A stretch of DNA of 64,000 nt from Lysobacter sp. Root690. Lineage in GTDB: Bacteria > Pseudomonadota > Gammaproteobacteria > Xanthomonadales > Xanthomonadaceae. The notes below the pieces were generated by a model. That model was not told the DNA's origin and did not search any database. It saw nothing but the letters and a program-made list of their open reading frames with translations. Position numbers and translations under genes: made by a program. The stretch is taken from NCBI RefSeq assembly GCF_001427785.1, contig NZ_LMHM01000013.1, forward strand, positions 422,618-486,617. Direction: 5' to 3'. Below, piece by piece: positions 1 through 10,184 of this stretch; positions within the stretch are counted from its first letter, which is position 1; each line of letters starts with the position of its first letter.

Positions 1-73
1 TTGCTAACGCGAGCTACAAGCCTCGCAGCGCTGGAAGGTAGGCGCGACCTCAAGCAAAAGCCGCATGGCCTCC

Positions 74-172
74 CTGTAGGAGCGGCGTAAGCCGCGACCG
101 CGCCAATCCGACCACGGCGATGCATGCGATGTTTTCGCATTGCCGCGGTCGCGGCTCACGCCGCTCCTACAG
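74..172. repeat. Inverted pair of a dispersed GC-rich repeat
   Basis: Two 29-nt arms (74-102 and 144-172), near-perfect reverse complements, face each other across about 40 nt. Each arm has the core GTAGGAGCGGCG followed by GCCGCGACCGC. The same arms recur at 25567-25652. This is a REP/BIME-like intergenic element. The rest of positions 1-236 shows no gene. Confidence 0.75.
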
Positions 173-236
173 CGGCTGCGATGCAGATGCAGGCACCCGG
201 CCAAACCAACGCACGCCGCGCATGCAGCGCAACGTC

Positions 237-788
237 TCAACCAAACAACGTCACCCCAGGCACCAACCACAACGAAACCCCCGCCAGACTCGACCCGATC
301 ACCGTAGCCGCCACCACATCGCTGGGGTAATGCAAACCCAACACCACCCGCGACGCCGCCACGCTGGCGGTGAACGGAATCAACAGCCAGGCGAGCACCG
401 GGTAATGCGCCATCGCCACCAGACTGAAGGCCACCGCGTGCAAGGTGTGGCCGGAGGGGAAGCTGAATTCGTCCAGCGGCGCGACCCAGGCGTGGATGCG
501 TTGATCGGAGGCAAACGGACGCGGGCGGCGGGTCCAGCGCTTGAGCAGTTTGTACAGCGCCAAAGCGATGACCCCGGTCGCGGCCAGGTGCACCGAGGCG
601 CGCAGGCCGTCGTAGCCGTCGACCACGATCAACGCGGCCATCAGCGCGTACCAGAATACCCCGTCGCCCAGGCGGCTGACCGCGGCGAAGTAGGCGCGCG
701 AACTGTTGCGTTCGCCGAGGCGATTGGCGCGCAGGCACCAACCCGATTCGCCGGCGATCAGACGCTTGCGCAAGGGCAACCGGTTCAT
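237..788 (-). CDS. PAP2-family membrane phosphatase
   Basis: A 183-residue membrane protein with the PAP2 (type 2 phosphatidic acid phosphatase) signature in order: KLLKRWTRRPRP in the middle, PSGHT further on, and SRVVLGLHYPSD near the C-terminus. These supply the conserved Lys, Arg, Ser, His and Asp of the phosphatase pocket. Hydrophobic segments lie between the motifs. The ATG overlaps the stop of the upstream glycosyltransferase by 4 nt (ATGA), so the two are co-translated. The family dephosphorylates lipid phosphates or polyprenyl pyrophosphates; pairing with a glycosyltransferase suggests glycolipid work. The substrate cannot be read from sequence. Confidence 0.85.
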   Translation of the reverse strand: MNRLPLRKRLIAGESGWCLRANRLGERNSSRAYFAAVSRLGDGVFWYALMAALIVVDGYDGLRASVHLAATGVIALALYKLLKRWTRRPRPFASDQRIHAWVAPLDEFSFPSGHTLHAVAFSLVAMAHYPVLAWLLIPFTASVAASRVVLGLHYPSDVVAATVIGSSLAGVSLWLVPGVTLFG

Positions 789-1972
789 ACGACCTCCTGC
801 TTGGGTTTGGGTTTGTCGCGTTGCGATGCCGGGGTGTTGCGATTGCGCGGATTGCGCTGCGCCAGCGCGTGCAGCAGCGCATCGAAATCGGCCGCGACCT
901 GGGCCGGGCGCAGGCCGCTGATCGCATCGCGGCCTGCGCGGGACATTCCCGCGCGTAGTGCGTCCTGACTGCCGATGCGGACCGCGGCCTGGACGAAACC
1001 GGCATCGTCGCCGTCGGCGATTGCCGCGCCGTGCAGGCCGTCGCGCAGATGTTCGCGCGCGGCGCCGTAGTCGAACGCCACGGTCGGCACGCCGCTGGCC
1101 ATCGCTTCCAGGGTGACGTTGCCGAAGGTTTCGCTGTGGCTCGGAAACAGGAACAGATCGCCGCTGGCGAAATGCTCGGCGAGCACCTCGCCGCGCTGCA
1201 CGCCGCAGAAGATGAAGTCGGGGTGGTCGCGTTGCAGTTTTTCCCGCGCCGGGCCGTCGCCGACCCAGACGAAACGCGCTTGCGGCCGTTGTTGCTGCAA
1301 GGTGCGGAATGCGCGCACGGCGAGGTCGAGATTCTTTTCCGCGGCGATGCGGCCGACATAGATCGCGGCGAAGCCGTCGTCGTCCAGACCCCACTGCCGG
1401 CGCAATTGCGCGCTGCGCCGTTGCGGGTCGAACAACTGTGTGTCGACCGCGCGCGGCAGTCGCACCACGTCTTCAAACCCGCGCGAACGCAGGAACTCGG
1501 CGAGCTCGCGGGTCGGCACCAAGGTCGCGTCGGCGCCGTTGTGGAAACGGCGCATCCACGCCAGCGCGGTGCCGGCGAGGAACGGCGCGCCGTAATCGCG
1601 CATGTATTCGTCGAAACGGGTGTGGAAACCGGTCGCCGCCGGAATGCCCAGGCGCTTGGCCGCGCGCAGCGCCGACCAGCCCAGCGGACCTTCGGTGGCG
1701 ACATAGATCGCGTCGGGGCGATTGTGCGTCCACGCCGCGCGCAGGCGGCGGGCGCAGGGCAGGCCGAAGCGCAATCCCGGATAGCGCGGCAGCGGCAGGC
1801 TGTTGACCAGCAGTTCGTGTGGCTGCGATTGGGCGCCATCGCCGAGCTGGCGCGGGCGGATCAGGCCGACCTCGTGGCCACGCGCGCGTAGACCCTGCTC
1901 CAGACCTTGCACGGTCAGGGCCACGCCGTTGATTTCCGGCGGATAGGTCTCGGTGACGATCGCGTAGCGCAT
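785..1972 (-). CDS. GT4-family glycosyltransferase
   Basis: A 395-residue GT-B fold glycosyltransferase of the GT4 family (group 1). The N-terminus [18 protein letters not shown] is the usual acceptor-side start. The nucleotide-sugar half has the loop [14 protein letters not shown] near residue 215 and [22 protein letters not shown] near 290, containing the ExxGxxxxE-type motif of retaining enzymes. The closest resemblance is to the diacylglycerol or lipid mannosyl/glucosyl transferases beside PAP2 genes in proteobacteria. It is probably cytoplasmic and membrane-associated, first gene of a two-gene operon with the PAP2 gene, and diverges from opgD. Donor and acceptor are unknown. Confidence 0.88.
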   Translation of the reverse strand: MRYAIVTETYPPEINGVALTVQGLEQGLRARGHEVGLIRPRQLGDGAQSQPHELLVNSLPLPRYPGLRFGLPCARRLRAAWTHNRPDAIYVATEGPLGWSALRAAKRLGIPAATGFHTRFDEYMRDYGAPFLAGTALAWMRRFHNGADATLVPTRELAEFLRSRGFEDVVRLPRAVDTQLFDPQRRSAQLRRQWGLDDDGFAAIYVGRIAAEKNLDLAVRAFRTLQQQRPQARFVWVGDGPAREKLQRDHPDFIFCGVQRGEVLAEHFASGDLFLFPSHSETFGNVTLEAMASGVPTVAFDYGAAREHLRDGLHGAAIADGDDAGFVQAAVRIGSQDALRAGMSRAGRDAISGLRPAQVAADFDALLHALAQRNPRNRNTPASQRDKPKPKQEVV

Positions 1973-2196
1973 GCCGCGGCTCCCGGTTTGGGCAATCCTG
2001 GGCGTGGGCCGTGTCGCGCTTGTGGCGTTGGCATGACCGGCCGATGACGTCGCCGGGTAATCGTTTTCTTGTGATCGGTTCGGCGATTCGCCTGCGCGCG
2101 GCGGGTTCGCGCGCGATCCGTCAAGCCGGTCGCGCGCTCGGCGTATTCCAGGTTGTTAACAAGCGCATCCCTACAATCGCCGGGTTTATACGATCC

Positions 2197-2200
2197 GAGG
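2197..2200 (+). promoter_or_regulatory. Ribosome binding site selecting a TTG start for opgD
   Basis: GAGG lies 6 nt before a TTG at 2207. A TACAAT -10-like hexamer at 2172-2177 would start the transcript after the longer in-frame TTG at 2153, which also lacks a good Shine-Dalgarno sequence. Both points favour 2207. Confidence 0.5.
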
Positions 2201-2206
2201 TGGTTC

Positions 2207-3727
2207 TTGCAGCGACGCGAATTGCTCCAGGCGGGCCTGAGCCTGCCGTTGGCCGCGCTGGCCGGCGGCGGCTGGTTGCCGGCCCTGGCCGCCGCGGGTC
2301 CCGCCCAGCGCTTCGACGCCGGCACGGTGCCGGCGCTGGCGCGCGCATTGGCCGCCAAGGCCTACCGACCCGCCGACGCGGACCTGCCCGAGGCGCTGGC
2401 GCGGATCAAGTACGACACCTACCGCGATATCCGCTTCGATCCGGCGCAGGCGCTGTGGAAGAAAGATGGCCTGCCGTTTCAGGTGCAGTTCTTCCATCGC
2501 GCGTTTTTGTTCAAGCATCGCGTCGACATGCATCTGGTGCACGGCGGCCAGGCCACGCCAGTGGTGTACCGGCCGCAGATGTTCGACTTCGGCAAGGCGC
2601 CCAAGCCGGCGCAGGACGATCTGGGCTTCGCCGGCTTCCGCCTGCATGCGCCGATCAATCGCAAGGATTACTTCGACGAAGTCTGCGCGTTCCTCGGCGC
2701 GAGTTATTTCCGCGCGGTGGCGAAAGACCTGTTGTACGGATTGTCGGCGCGCGGATTGGCGCTGAACACCGGCGCTGGCGGCGACGAGGAGTTTCCGGTG
2801 TTCACAGGCTTCTGGATCGAGCAGCCGGCGGTCGGCGCGAAACAGATCGTCGTGCATGCGCTGATGGACAGCCCCAGCGTGGCCGGCGCCATGCGCTTCG
2901 CGATCACGCCCGGCACCCAGACCGTGTTCGACACGCAGCTGCGCCTGTACCCGCGGGTGGCGCTCGATCGCGTCGGCATCGCGCCGCTGACCAGCATGTA
3001 TCACTTCGACGCCACCGATCGGGTCGGCATCGACGACTTCCGTCCCGCGGTCCACGACTCCGACGGTCTGGCTTTGCACAACGGCGCCGGCGAACAGATC
3101 TGGCGGCCGCTGCACAACCCCGGGTCGCTGCAGGAAAGCGCGTTCCAGGACCGCAGCCCGCGCGCGTTCGGACTGATGCAGCGCAAGCGCGCGTTCGCCG
3201 ATTACGCCGACAGCGAGGCGCATTACGAGCGCCGTCCGAGCCTGTGGGTGGAACCGGTCGGCGATTGGGGCGAGGGCGCGGTGCATCTGATCGAGATCCC
3301 GACCAAGGACGAATACCACGACAACATGGTCGCGTTCTGGCGCCCGCGCGCGCCGCTCGCGGCCGGACGCGAGCACCGCTTCGACTACCGCCTGCACTGG
3401 TGCACCGAGCACGCCTGGGCGCCGACACTGGCGACGGTGCGCCGTACCCGCATCGGCGCCGGCAACGGCGGCGCGCGCTTGGTGGTGATCGATCTCGACG
3501 GCGGACGCCTGCGCGCCCTGGCCGCCGATGCGAAGCCGCGCGCGGTGGTGTGGGCCTCCTCAGGCCAGGTCGTCAACGCGCTCGCGCATGCCAACCCCGG
3601 CACCGGCGGCTGGCGGATGTCGTTCGAACTGCAACCCGGGGACGCACGCGTGGTCGAACTGCGCGCCGTGCTGGAAGACGCGCGCGGTCCCCTTTCCGAA
3701 ACTTGGCTGTATCGTTGGACTGCATGA
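2207..3727 (+). CDS. opgD: Glucan biosynthesis protein D (periplasmic)
   Basis: A 506-residue OpgD/OpgG-family protein that shapes the backbone or branching of osmoregulated periplasmic glucans. From the chosen TTG the N-terminus reads [13 protein letters not shown] followed by an Ala/Leu-rich stretch ending ALAAAG. This is a twin-arginine (Tat) signal like that of E. coli OpgD. The mature part carries family blocks such as [21 protein letters not shown] and [13 protein letters not shown]. The stop overlaps the opgH start by 4 nt (ATGA), so translation is coupled. A longer TTG start at 2153 is possible but would bury the Tat motif. Confidence 0.9.
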   Translation: MQRRELLQAGLSLPLAALAGGGWLPALAAAGPAQRFDAGTVPALARALAAKAYRPADADLPEALARIKYDTYRDIRFDPAQALWKKDGLPFQVQFFHRAFLFKHRVDMHLVHGGQATPVVYRPQMFDFGKAPKPAQDDLGFAGFRLHAPINRKDYFDEVCAFLGASYFRAVAKDLLYGLSARGLALNTGAGGDEEFPVFTGFWIEQPAVGAKQIVVHALMDSPSVAGAMRFAITPGTQTVFDTQLRLYPRVALDRVGIAPLTSMYHFDATDRVGIDDFRPAVHDSDGLALHNGAGEQIWRPLHNPGSLQESAFQDRSPRAFGLMQRKRAFADYADSEAHYERRPSLWVEPVGDWGEGAVHLIEIPTKDEYHDNMVAFWRPRAPLAAGREHRFDYRLHWCTEHAWAPTLATVRRTRIGAGNGGARLVVIDLDGGRLRALAADAKPRAVVWASSGQVVNALAHANPGTGGWRMSFELQPGDARVVELRAVLEDARGPLSETWLYRWTA

Positions 3728-5643
3728 ACGCAACTGTCGCTCCCCCGAAAACAACGCCCGCCGTGGCCTACGAAGCGCTGCCGGCCGAAGCGCCGATGGC
3801 GATGCCGGTGCAATCGCTGCGCGTGGGCGAACGCCCCGACCGGCCGCTGCCGAGCGCGCCCAACGCGATGGGATGGCGCCGGCTGTACGTGATCGGCGGC
3901 GCCGCGCTGCTGACCCTGACCGCCGGTTATCACATCCTGCGGGTGCTGTACGTCGGCGGGCTGAGCCTGCTCGAAGGCATGCTGCTGGTGCTGTTCGTGC
4001 CGCTGTTCGCCTGGATCGCGCTGGCGTTCACCAGTTCGCTGGCCGGGTTCTGCCTGATCCTGTCGCGGCGGCGCTGGCGCTTCGGCCTCAAGCAGGGCGG
4101 CGAGTTGCCGATGCTGGGGCTGCGCACGGCCTTATTGATGCCGACCTACAACGAAGACCCCGAGCGGCTGATGGCGGGTCTGCAGGCGATCTACGAATCG
4201 GTGGTCGCCACCGGGCAGGTCGATCGCTTCGACTTCTTCATCCTCAGCGACACCACCAAGGAGCCAATCCGCGAGGCCGAAATCCGCGCGTTCCTAGCGC
4301 TGCGCGAACGCACCGGCGGGCACGAGCGGATCTTCTACCGCCGGCGCAAGAACAACGACGAACGCAAGGCCGGCAACATCGCCGAATGGGTGCGGCGCTT
4401 CGGCGCGGCCTATCCGCAGATGCTGATCCTCGACGCCGACAGCCTGATGACCGGCGAGGTGATCGTGAAGCTGTCCGGCGCGATGGAACGCAACGCCGAT
4501 GTCGGTTTGATTCAGACCCTGCCGATGATCGTCAACGGCCAGACCCTGTTCGCGCGCATGCAGCAGTTCGCCGGGCGCGTGTACGGGCCGGTGATCGCCT
4601 ACGGCATCGCCTGGTGGCACGGCGCCGAGAGCAACTACTGGGGCCACAACGCAATCATCCGCACCCAGGCCTTCGCCGATCACGCCGGCTTGCCGGAATT
4701 GCGTGGTTACAAGCCGTTCGGCGGCACCGTGCTGAGCCACGATTTCGTCGAAGCCGCGTTCATGCGTCGCGGCGGCTGGGCGTTGCACATGGTGCCGGGG
4801 CTGGTCGGCAGTTACGAGGAAGGCCCGCCGTCGCTGACCGACATGCTGGTGCGCGATCGCCGCTGGTGCCAGGGCAATCTGCAGCACGGCGCGGTGGTGT
4901 CGGCGAAGGGGCTGCACTGGATCAGCCGCATGCATATGGCGATGGGCATCGGACATTACTTCACCGCGCCGATGTGGGCGATGCTGATGCTGATCGGCCT
5001 GGCGATTCCGCTCGACAAGGAAGGCTTCTTCAACTGGGTCAGCATCCGTCTGCCGGGGTTTTCGCCGAGTGCGTACTGGCGCGATCAGGACCCCGACCGG
5101 GTGCTGTGGGTGTTCGTCGCGACCATGGCGGTGTTGCTGGCGCCGAAGTTCATGGGCTTCCTGGCGATGCTGACCGATCGCGAGACCCGCCGCGGTTGCG
5201 GCGGCGCGATCCGCGCCTTCCTCAGCATGATCTTCGAAACCCTGCTGGCCGCGTTGATGGCGCCGGTGACCATGTACGTGCAGTCGCGCGGCGTGGCCGA
5301 GGTGTTGGCCGGCAAGGACTCGGGTTGGGAATCGCAACGCCGCGACGACGGCAGCCTGCCGCTGTCGGGCCTGATCCGCAGCTATGGCGGCCTGAGCCTG
5401 CTCGGCGTGCTGATCGGCGGCATGGCCTACGTGGTGTCGCCGCCGCTGGCGGCGTGGATGTCGCCGGTGATCATCGGCCTGCTGCTGTCGATCCCGGTGG
5501 TCGCTTTCACCTCCGCGCGCAGCACAGGACTGTGGCTGCGCAAGATCGGGATCTTCCGCATTCCCGAAGAAATCACTCCGCCGCCGGTGCTGGTGCGGGC
5601 GAAGCAATTGCGCGCCGAGGCGGCGCAGCGCGGGGCGTCGTGA
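3724..5643 (+). CDS. opgH: Glucans biosynthesis glucosyltransferase H
   Basis: A 639-residue inner-membrane GT2 glucosyltransferase that polymerises glucose from UDP-glucose for periplasmic glucans. Transmembrane helices lie near residues 50-110. A cytoplasmic GT2 domain follows with [20 protein letters not shown] (DxD metal site) and the acceptor/QxxRW-type [11 protein letters not shown]. More helices close the C-terminus. Its start overlaps opgD, and a strong terminator follows the stop. The order opgD-opgH, in place of opgG-opgH, is the arrangement seen in several Xanthomonadaceae. Confidence 0.95.
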   Translation: MNATVAPPKTTPAVAYEALPAEAPMAMPVQSLRVGERPDRPLPSAPNAMGWRRLYVIGGAALLTLTAGYHILRVLYVGGLSLLEGMLLVLFVPLFAWIALAFTSSLAGFCLILSRRRWRFGLKQGGELPMLGLRTALLMPTYNEDPERLMAGLQAIYESVVATGQVDRFDFFILSDTTKEPIREAEIRAFLALRERTGGHERIFYRRRKNNDERKAGNIAEWVRRFGAAYPQMLILDADSLMTGEVIVKLSGAMERNADVGLIQTLPMIVNGQTLFARMQQFAGRVYGPVIAYGIAWWHGAESNYWGHNAIIRTQAFADHAGLPELRGYKPFGGTVLSHDFVEAAFMRRGGWALHMVPGLVGSYEEGPPSLTDMLVRDRRWCQGNLQHGAVVSAKGLHWISRMHMAMGIGHYFTAPMWAMLMLIGLAIPLDKEGFFNWVSIRLPGFSPSAYWRDQDPDRVLWVFVATMAVLLAPKFMGFLAMLTDRETRRGCGGAIRAFLSMIFETLLAALMAPVTMYVQSRGVAEVLAGKDSGWESQRRDDGSLPLSGLIRSYGGLSLLGVLIGGMAYVVSPPLAAWMSPVIIGLLLSIPVVAFTSARSTGLWLRKIGIFRIPEEITPPPVLVRAKQLRAEAAQRGAS

Positions 5644-5696
5644 TCGGTTTGGGTTGAGTCGCGGCGTGATCGCAACGACGCCGCGAGGTCAAAACA

Positions 5697-5722
5697 AAAG
5701 CCCGCCTTTCGGCGGGCTTTTT
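5697..5722. terminator. Bidirectional intrinsic terminator
   Basis: AAAGCCCGCC, a TTTC loop and GGCGGGCTTT form a 10-bp stem with A and T runs on both sides. It lies between opgH and the convergent gene ending at 5742, so it can serve both strands. Confidence 0.9.
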
Positions 5723-5741
5723 CGTACTCAGGATCGGCGCA

Positions 5742-6356
5742 TCACTTGCTGCGAGGCAACGCGCTCAACTGCGCCGGAGTCGGGATGCCGTCCCAGGCCA
5801 TCACCGCCTTTTCGGTCGCCTCGCCGTTCGCAGTCAGCCATGCGCCGAAATCGTTGGCGGCGTTCTCGCCGTAGACGCGATGAGCATAGATGGCGATGGT
5901 GCCGGTGTCGTCGATCAGCTTGATCCGCGCGAACACGGTCTCGACGAACCCCTTGCCCGGCAGCACCGCCACGATCAGGTGCTCGGCGGGGCTCTGCGGT
6001 GTGCGCGGCTTGGAGTCGGTCCTGATGATCTTGCCGGCCTGCTTGTAGCGGGCGAGCACGGCTTCGGCCAGTCCAGCCAGTTGTTCGCCATCGCGCGCGC
6101 TGGCGTTGGTCACCACGGTGATCATGTCCTGCCACTTGCTCAGGTCTTCCTGGCCGGCGGGGGTGAACTCGGCCTGGGTGCTGTCGGACCAGCGATGCAG
6201 GTAGCGCGCGCCGTTGAAGTTCAGGCTCGCGGCCGATTGGGTTTGCGTGGCGGCGGGCGCGCTGGTCGCGGGCTGCTTGGCCTGCGTCGGCATCGACAGG
6301 GCGATCGGGACGATCAGGCACAGCGCGAGGCGCGAAAGAGAGGGGATCATCGACAT
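5742..6356 (-). CDS. Secreted hypothetical protein
   Basis: A 204-residue protein of unknown function. The chosen ATG has AGGA 7 nt upstream. A Sec signal peptide follows ([19 protein letters not shown]), then an Ala/Thr/Gln-rich linker and a globular domain with [11 protein letters not shown] and [14 protein letters not shown]. No catalytic motif is recognised. It ends at the terminator shared with opgH. The frame stays open upstream to 6461, but that part has no ribosome site and would move the signal peptide inside the protein. Confidence 0.75.
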   Translation of the reverse strand: MSMIPSLSRLALCLIVPIALSMPTQAKQPATSAPAATQTQSAASLNFNGARYLHRWSDSTQAEFTPAGQEDLSKWQDMITVVTNASARDGEQLAGLAEAVLARYKQAGKIIRTDSKPRTPQSPAEHLIVAVLPGKGFVETVFARIKLIDDTGTIAIYAHRVYGENAANDFGAWLTANGEATEKAVMAWDGIPTPAQLSALPRSK

Positions 6357-6699
6357 GCGGGGTTCCTGCCTTGGAATGAGTACGGATGGCATGCGGCGAT
6401 CCATTGCGGCGGTTTCGAACGCGGCCGCCGAGGCCGTCATGCCCGTGCAATCAAAGAGCAATTATGCGCGGAAAGCAATTGCGCGCCGCGCTCGAACGCG
6501 GGCCGCGTTGGGTCCCGCGCCATCGCGGGATCGACGTTTTCGCGTATCCGCACGCGGCCATCGCAGCGTCGTGGCCGATGCGGGCGATGTCGCCGCGGAT
6601 CCAAGCGTTGCGCCGGTTGTGGAAGGCAATCACGGATTGAGGTGGCGGCCGCCGAGGTCATGGCCAAACGCAGGCGCGGCCTGCGGATATGCTTGGGCC

Positions 6700-8412
6700 A
6701 TGAACGCCGCCCACGCCGCCCCGGACCCCGCACTGAGCCACGTCGTCGGCGCCACCGCGCCGCCGCTGTTGCAAGAAACCATCGGCGCGATGCTGTCGCG
6801 CATCGCCGCGACCTGGCCCGAGCGCGAGGCCTTGGTGGTGCCGCCGCAAGGCGTGCGCCTGAACTGGCGGGACTTCGATGCGGCGGTCGATCGTCTCGCC
6901 GCGGGTCTGCTCAAACTCGGCCTCGCCCCCGGTGACCGCATCGGCGTGTGGTCGCTCAACCGCGCCGAATGGGTGCTGCTGCAATTCGCGAGCGCGCGCG
7001 TCGGCCTGATCCTGGTCAACATCAATCCGGCGTATCGCACCCACGAGCTGGAATACGCTTTGAATCTGGTCGCCTGCCGGGCGCTGGCGATCGTGCCTTC
7101 GTTCAAGACCTCGCACTATCTGGAAATGCTGCGCGAACTGGCGCCGGAACTGGACCAGCATCCGCCCGGGTTGTTGCGCGCGCGGCGTTTACCCGATCTG
7201 CGCCACGTGCTGGCGATGGGGCTGGGCAAGCCACCCGCGGGCACGCATGCGTTCGATGCGATCGCCGCCTGCGACGACAACAACGCGCATGCGCAGCTGA
7301 AAGAAATCGCCGCGCAGTTGTCGCCGGACGATGCGGTCAATATCCAGTTCACCTCCGGCACCACCGGCGCGCCGAAGGGCGCGACCCTGACCCATCGCAA
7401 CATCGTCAACAACGGGTTCTTCGTCGGCGAGGCGATGCGCCTGAGCGAGCGCGACCGGCTGTGCATCCCGGTGCCGTTCTATCACTGCTTCGGCATGGTC
7501 CTGGGCAATATGGCCTGCGTCACCCACGGCGCGTGCATGGTGATTCCGGGCGAGGGCTTCGATCCGCTGGTCACGCTGCGGACCGTCGCCGATGAGCGTT
7601 GCACCGGCCTGCATGGCGTGCCGACGATGTTCATCGGCGAACTGGAGCATCCGCGTTTCGGCGAGTTCGATCTGTCGAGTCTGCGCACCGGGATCATGGC
7701 CGGTTCGAATTGCCCGATCGAGGTGATGAAGCAGGTGGTCGATCGCATGCACATGCAGCAGGTCACCATCGCCTATGGCATGACCGAGACCAGCCCGGTC
7801 AGTTTCCAGACCGTGCCCGAGGACCCGCTGGCGCGGCGCGTGGACTCGGTCGGGCGCGTGCATCCGCACGTGGAAGTGCGCATCGTCGACGAAGACGGCA
7901 ACACCGTGCCGCGCGGCGAGATCGGCGAACTGCTGACGCGCGGGTATTCGGTGATGCAGGGCTATTGGGGCGATCCGCAGCGCACCGCCGAGGCGATCGA
8001 CAGCGAAGGTTGGATGCATACCGGCGATCAGGCCGTCATCGACGCGGACGGCTATGCCCACATCGTCGGGCGCTTGAAGGACATGCTGATCCGCGGCGGC
8101 GAGAACGTTTATCCGCGCGAGATCGAAGAATTCCTGTACGCACATCCGGCGATCGCCGACGTGCAGGTGTTCGGCGTGCCCGACGCGAAATTCGGCGAGG
8201 AAGTCTGCGCGTGGATCCGCATCGCCGAGGGCGCGACCTTGGACGCCGACGCGGTGCGCGCGTTCTGCCAGGGCCGCATCGCCCAGTACAAGATCCCGCG
8301 CTACATCGAATTCGTCGACAGCCTGCCGATGACGATTAGCGGCAAGCCGCAGAAATTCGTGATGCGCGAGCAGATGATCGAGCGGCTTGCGGCGGCTCAA
8401 GACAGCGGTTGA
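6700..8412 (+). CDS. Acyl-CoA synthetase (AMP-forming)
   Basis: A 570-residue ANL-superfamily enzyme that activates a carboxylic acid with ATP and CoA. The P-loop-like motif [16 protein letters not shown] (about residues 218-233) is followed by [24 protein letters not shown] and the hinge [16 protein letters not shown]. The C-terminal catalytic Lys lies in ISGKPQKF. Overall it resembles medium- or short-chain acyl-CoA synthetases of the FadD3/AcsA-like group, so it probably acts in fatty acid degradation. The chain length is not predictable. A start at 6700 gives the normal family length; the open frame further upstream has no family sequence. It stands alone on the plus strand. Confidence 0.9.
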   Translation: MNAAHAAPDPALSHVVGATAPPLLQETIGAMLSRIAATWPEREALVVPPQGVRLNWRDFDAAVDRLAAGLLKLGLAPGDRIGVWSLNRAEWVLLQFASARVGLILVNINPAYRTHELEYALNLVACRALAIVPSFKTSHYLEMLRELAPELDQHPPGLLRARRLPDLRHVLAMGLGKPPAGTHAFDAIAACDDNNAHAQLKEIAAQLSPDDAVNIQFTSGTTGAPKGATLTHRNIVNNGFFVGEAMRLSERDRLCIPVPFYHCFGMVLGNMACVTHGACMVIPGEGFDPLVTLRTVADERCTGLHGVPTMFIGELEHPRFGEFDLSSLRTGIMAGSNCPIEVMKQVVDRMHMQQVTIAYGMTETSPVSFQTVPEDPLARRVDSVGRVHPHVEVRIVDEDGNTVPRGEIGELLTRGYSVMQGYWGDPQRTAEAIDSEGWMHTGDQAVIDADGYAHIVGRLKDMLIRGGENVYPREIEEFLYAHPAIADVQVFGVPDAKFGEEVCAWIRIAEGATLDADAVRAFCQGRIAQYKIPRYIEFVDSLPMTISGKPQKFVMREQMIERLAAAQDSG

Positions 8413-8551
8413 GCGTCACGCATGCGCGACGCTCACAGATTCGAAATCTCGATTTCAGTCCACTTCAGTGGTCAGTCCCGCGGACGCGGGCTCCGCTTTG
8501 CTTCGGCGCAGCCGAATATCCGCCCATTTTCGTAAGGGTGAGGCAAAGTCC

Positions 8552-8578
8552 CTGGATTCCCGCGTTCGCGGGAATGAC
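8552..8578. repeat. Palindromic REP-like element (type 2)
   Basis: A perfect palindrome, ATTCCCGCG/TTCGCGGGAAT, sits inside a 27-nt unit. The same unit occurs at 35677-35703 and, inverted, at 35779-35805. It lies in the convergent gap between the acyl-CoA synthetase and ppx. A short hairpin (8410-8417 with 8428-8435) over the synthetase stop lacks a T run. Confidence 0.8.
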
Positions 8579-8644
8579 GTTCTGGTTGAGGCGTTGACAG
8601 CGGACACCCCGGATACAGGGTGAGGGTAGGGTTTCGCTTGAAAC

Positions 8645-10174
8645 TCAGGCCGCAAGCAACTTCAATGCAATCCCCAGCCCCGCCATATCCTGCGGCTCGC
8701 CTTCCAGATCGGCGCGGATCAACGGCCGCGATTCCAGCCAGCGCTTGGACACGGTCAAGGTCAGCGTATTGCCGTCGGCGTGCGCGTCGAGCTGTGGGAT
8801 CGGGTCGGACTCGTGGGCGCGATGCAGCAGCACCGCCAGACGCAGCAGGGCCGAACTGCGCCGCACCGCGGCGAGCAGGCGGTCGGGCAGGGCGTCGAAG
8901 GCGTTCTTGGGAATGCCGCGGCGATGGGTGCGGACCAACGCGGCGAGGAACTGCTGCTGCTGGCGCGAGAAGCCGGAAATGTCGGAGTTCTCAAGCACGT
9001 ACGAGCTGTGCACGTGGTACTGGCTGTGCGCGATCACCAGGCCCAGTTCGTGCAGGCGGGTCGCGCGTTGCAGCATCAGGCGGTCGTCGGCGTCGAGGTG
9101 CCAGCTCTTGGCGACCTGATCGAACAACCGCAGCATGGTCGCCTCGACCCGCGCGGACTGCTGTTCGTCGATGCCGTAACGCTTGACCAGCGCGACCACC
9201 GCGGCATCGCGCGGGTCGTCCGCGCCGCCGCGGCCGAGCATGTCGTACAGCACGCCCTCGCGCATCGCCGCTTTGCTGATCGCCATGCGCTGCAGGCCGA
9301 GCACGTTGAACGCGGCTTCGAGAATGAGGATGCCGCCGGCGATCACCGGACGGCGGTCGGCGGACAGGCCGGGCAGGTCGATGGCTTCGATCCGGTCGGC
9401 CTGTAACAGGCGGTCGCGCAACTGCGGCAGGGCTTCGGCGGTGACCGCGCCCTTGGTCAGCTTCATCGCCGCGCAGATTTCGCCGATGGCCTTGTTGGTG
9501 CCCGACGAGCCCAACGCTTCCTGCCAGCCGAGCGCGCGGTAAGTGCCGGCGAATTGCTGGAACTCGGCCGAGACTTCAGTCAGCGCGTCGCGCCATTTCT
9601 TTTTCGACAGCTTGCCGTTCTCGAAGAACCGGCGGGTGGTGGCGATGCAGCCGACCTGCAGGCTCTCGCGCTCGATCGCCTCGAAGCCGCTGCCGACGAT
9701 GCATTCGGTCGAACCGCCGCCGATGTCGATCACCAGCCGGCGTTCGCCCGGCTTGGACGGTTGGGCGTGGGCGATGCCCAGGTAGATCAGTCGCGCTTCC
9801 TCGCGGCCGGATACGACTTCGATGGCATGGCCCAGCGCCGATTCGGCCGGCATCAGGAACGCCTGCGGCGCGGCCAGCCGGCGCACGGTGTTGGTCGCGA
9901 TCGCGCGCACCCGCTGCGGCGGCACGTCGCGGATGCGCTGGCCGAAGCGCGACAGGCAGTCGAGCGCGCGCTGGCGCACTTCTGGCGCCAGTCCGCCTTT
10001 GCGATCCAGGCCCTCGGCCAGGCGCACGGTCTCGCGCAGACGGTCGACCGTGCGCAGCTGCCCGAGCACATACCGCGCGACCACCATATGGAAACTGTTC
10101 GATCCCAGGTCGATCGCGGCGAGCAGGTCGCCGTCCTGGAGCGGCAGGCGGGTGGTCGGGAAAAGGTTGTTCAT
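8645..10174 (-). CDS. ppx: Exopolyphosphatase
   Basis: A 509-residue Ppx/GppA-family enzyme that removes terminal phosphates from polyphosphate. The actin-like ATPase fold is marked by LLAAIDLGSNSFHM near the start, and by RLVIDIGGGSTECIVG and GGILILEAAF further on. A C-terminal HD-like helical domain includes HELGLVIAHSQYH and HSSYVLENSDISGF. It is the last gene of the phoB-phoR-ppk-ppx cluster, 10 nt after ppk1. A GppA (pppGpp phosphatase) role is the alternative; length and the ppk1 neighbour favour Ppx. Confidence 0.93.
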   Translation of the reverse strand: MNNLFPTTRLPLQDGDLLAAIDLGSNSFHMVVARYVLGQLRTVDRLRETVRLAEGLDRKGGLAPEVRQRALDCLSRFGQRIRDVPPQRVRAIATNTVRRLAAPQAFLMPAESALGHAIEVVSGREEARLIYLGIAHAQPSKPGERRLVIDIGGGSTECIVGSGFEAIERESLQVGCIATTRRFFENGKLSKKKWRDALTEVSAEFQQFAGTYRALGWQEALGSSGTNKAIGEICAAMKLTKGAVTAEALPQLRDRLLQADRIEAIDLPGLSADRRPVIAGGILILEAAFNVLGLQRMAISKAAMREGVLYDMLGRGGADDPRDAAVVALVKRYGIDEQQSARVEATMLRLFDQVAKSWHLDADDRLMLQRATRLHELGLVIAHSQYHVHSSYVLENSDISGFSRQQQQFLAALVRTHRRGIPKNAFDALPDRLLAAVRRSSALLRLAVLLHRAHESDPIPQLDAHADGNTLTLTVSKRWLESRPLIRADLEGEPQDMAGLGIALKLLAA

Positions 10175-10184
10175 GCGCGGAATT